Source: Exophiala sp. HKRS030 (lineage: Eukaryota > Ascomycota > Eurotiomycetes > Chaetothyriales > Herpotrichiellaceae). From it: DNA of 64,000 nt. The notes under the pieces are model-generated. The model worked only from the letters and a program-made list of their open reading frames with translations. It did no database searches and had not been told where the DNA came from. The stretch covers positions 1,612,001 to 1,676,000 of the forward strand of contig JAHWDD010000002.1 in the NCBI GenBank assembly GCA_023897205.1, given 5' to 3'. Positions 61,856 through 64,000 of the stretch are shown piece after piece; positions within the stretch are counted from its first letter, which is position 1, and every line of letters starts with the position of its first letter. A program made the translations under genes and the position numbers.

Positions 61856-64000
61856 ATGTCGGACCTTCCGCTGGACTCGGACAAGGTGTGTAAGGTGTGT
61901 TGGTTTAAGGAAGTTCTGACAGATTCCAGATCCGCAATAAGAGACTTGCAAAATTGCAGCAATCACAGCAGCAGCCGCAGTCATCAGAAGAAGCAGCCTC
62001 ACATCAAGATGGAACGCAGTCAGTGCCATCACCACAACCCTCCACACCTCAGAATGTTTCGCCGCAGCCTGGCACGCCCACAGAAAAGCCCACGTCCTCC
62101 GTCAGCGCATCAAGTGCTCCGTCACCTGCGCCCTCCACCCGAATAACCATAACGCCCGCGAACGTCACACCGCAGAAGCGGGAGATGGATGGGATAGAGA
62201 GACCAGGCTCCAGACAGACCGCTAGGCCGAATGAGACTATCGAACAGTGGGAAGATCGTACACTGCGCAGTATTTTCCGTCTGAGCCTTGATCCCCAACA
62301 AGCAAAGGACATCCACGGCCAGACGCTTCACCCCCTGCCACAACTACGAGAAGAGCTACAGGCTGATGACAAGGCTTTGTTATTAAACATTGATCTGCTT
62401 GAGCAAGCGATCATGGAGGCTGGAAGTAACCCTGGGAAGGTAACGCCCCACGACTGGCTCTTTGGCTGCTGGAAGAGAATCACCCGACTGGGCAAAGGAG
62501 TCAAGGATAAAACCTCCGAGAATCAAAAGTGGTCCATTATTCAGGAGGCTCAGAGATTATGTATGAGCTGGTGTATCCTCTCTGTTACTACTCCAGAAGT
62601 CTTCGGGACGGAATACGATGGTGATGCCGCATTGGCTGATCATCTCCTCGCTGATCCGGACGAAGATCGGGGAGTATGTCACGATTTCCTGGCCGAAGTT
62701 GTCACCCGATTCGATGACGATGAGACAATTAAGGAAACCTTCGTGCGAGCCGTCGAGCAACTGAGCCGGAGACTTGCAAAGATGACGATGGATAGCGACT
62801 ATCGACGTTACACTGCAATGATGCGCCATCTGATTAGGTACAAGCCTGTGGCCATTGCCATTACACAGTCACCCATGTTCGTCGACAAGTCAGTGCCAGC
62901 TGCGCAATTAGAGGTTGCAACCTTACTTGGACCATATTTCCAGATATCTCCCCTCCAAGCCGACGTCACTAAACAATACTTTACGGGGCCACGGACGATG
63001 GATCCAAACAGAATTAGAAATGCACAGCAATCATTGCAGATGGCTCTCAGGTCACACCAGTCTGAGCTGTTTGACATTATCAACATCTTGGTTCGTTGTT
63101 CACCTGAGGCAAGAGAACAAGTCCTTGATTGGTTCGCTCTCATCGTTAATTCGAACCATAAGCGAAGAGCTATGCGGGTCGACAAGGCAACAGTGTCAAG
63201 TGACGGTTTCATGATCAATGTTAATACGTGTCTGGACCAACTTTGTGAACCTTTCATGGACGCACAATTTTCTAAGTTGGACCGTGTGGATATCGATTAC
63301 TTGAGGCGACATCCTCGAGTTGATATCAAAGACGAAACCAAGGTCAATGCGGATCAGGACGAGTCGGATGCTTTCTACGAAGAGCAGCTTGAAGGCGACA
63401 ACAACTTCATTTCAGAATTGTTCTTCCTGACTGTTGCTGCTCATCACTACGGGTCTGAGGCGGCTCGAAACATGCTAAAGGATATGGATCGCGACCTCAA
63501 GCACATGGCCAAACAAATCGAGCAGTTTGAAACCGAAAGACACAAATATGTCAACAACCCTCCACAATTGACCATGTTCGAAAATGCCCTCAAAAAATAC
63601 AAGGATCAGCACGATAGGGGGTTGGCTTACAAATATTCTGTCCAGGGTGTCTTGCTGGACGAACACGCCCAGACACGTTCAATGCAGTTTATGCGATTCG
63701 TGACAGTCTGGCTCCTTCGACAAGTGTCTAGCCATCGACAATATCCCAAAGAGAAGCTCACTCTTCCATTGTCTACTACAGAGCCCGATCATTTCAAGAA
63801 TTTACCAGAGTATTTCCTGGATATCATCAGCGGCAATTTCGGATTCATCATGTATAATATGCCGCAAGTCATTTCGTCCACACAGTCTGATGAGCTCATC
63901 ATGTTATGTATCACATTTCTGCGGAATTCGGAGTACATTCGGAACCCTTACTTGAAAGCTTCGTTGGTAACGATCCTCTTTCGAGGCACGTGGTCCTGGC
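61856..64000 (+). CDS. ufd2: Ubiquitin conjugation factor E4 (Ufd2), N-terminal part
   Basis: Two exons within the window: 61856-61885 (MSDLPLDSDK) and 61930 to the right edge, about 700 codons, open at the end. The 44-nt intron is among the shortest here. The N-terminal arm is Gln/Ser/Pro-rich and disordered (about 20-100). From about residue 125 (IEQWEDRTLRSIFRLSL) the Ufd2P core starts: helical repeats with blocks such as LGPYFQISPLQADV, YFTGPRTMDPNRI and DIINILVRCSPEAREQVLDWF, in the order seen in yeast Ufd2. The C-terminal U-box lies beyond the window. Ufd2 elongates ubiquitin chains with Cdc48 partners. Confidence 0.93.

Noticed and set aside
1..64000. tRNA genes, CRISPR arrays, transposons, telomeric or centromeric repeats
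   Set aside because: I looked for B-box-like GGTTCGAATCC words, direct-repeat arrays, transposase or reverse-transcriptase frames and TTAGGG runs and found none convincing.

Overview
This is a eukaryotic window from a filamentous ascomycete. The evidence is short introns (44-180 nt, GT...AG, often with CTGAC/CTAAC-like branch sites), a Zn2Cys6 regulator, a DUF3425-type bZIP, an RGS protein, Emp24, Ski8, Ufd2, mitochondrial bL32m, an alcohol-oxidase-like GMC enzyme and a GPI-anchored Ser/Thr-rich wall protein. Gene content and style suggest Eurotiomycetes, possibly Chaetothyriales, but this is an inference without any marker-gene search. I support 26 protein-coding genes, one of them cut by the right edge. 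I see no tRNA, rRNA, CRISPR array or transposon.

Left part (1-8.6 kb): a biotin-dependent carboxylase with urea-carboxylase architecture (biotin carboxylase, PxpC/KipA-like, PxpB/KipI-like, biotinyl) lies tail-to-tail, 104 bp apart, with a LamB/YcsF (PxpA) gene. Next comes an FAD-dependent fumarate-reductase/tricarballylate-dehydrogenase-like oxidoreductase. The pair looks like a fungal lactam-utilisation (lam) locus and is the most interesting functional unit here.

9.5-20.3 kb: the secretory gene emp24, then an Old-Yellow-Enzyme-type flavin oxidoreductase, a 14-TM-type MFS exporter, a Zn2Cys6 regulator convergent with it, and a short-chain dehydrogenase divergent from the regulator. The last four look like a small metabolic or detoxification cluster, and the lam genes could belong to the same catabolic neighbourhood.

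21-41 kb: a six-exon GPI-anchored mucin-like protein, two very large low-complexity proteins (about 1152 and 784 aa), a RUS/DUF647 membrane protein, an RgsA-like RGS protein with a long upstream region, and a bZIP/DUF3425 regulator. Intergenic distances are large (up to 3.4 kb). They carry microsatellites and recurrent short words (TACGGAGTA and TACGAGTA, both orientations) that I found only outside coding exons.

41.6-64 kb: a four-exon alcohol-oxidase-like GMC enzyme, mitochondrial bL32m, a seed-maturation-protein (SMP/LEA-like) repeat protein, Ski8 whose first coding exon is only the ATG, a PLP aminotransferase with unusual pocket residues, an Efm2-like methyltransferase, a class-C-like serine hydrolase, a secreted amidase, a SnoaL-like protein, an Aim19-like membrane protein, an ER DnaJ protein of the Hlj1/DNAJB12 type, and the N-terminal 700 codons of the E4 ubiquitin ligase Ufd2. 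Splice structures below were worked out by eye from frame continuity and motif continuity; no transcript data were available.
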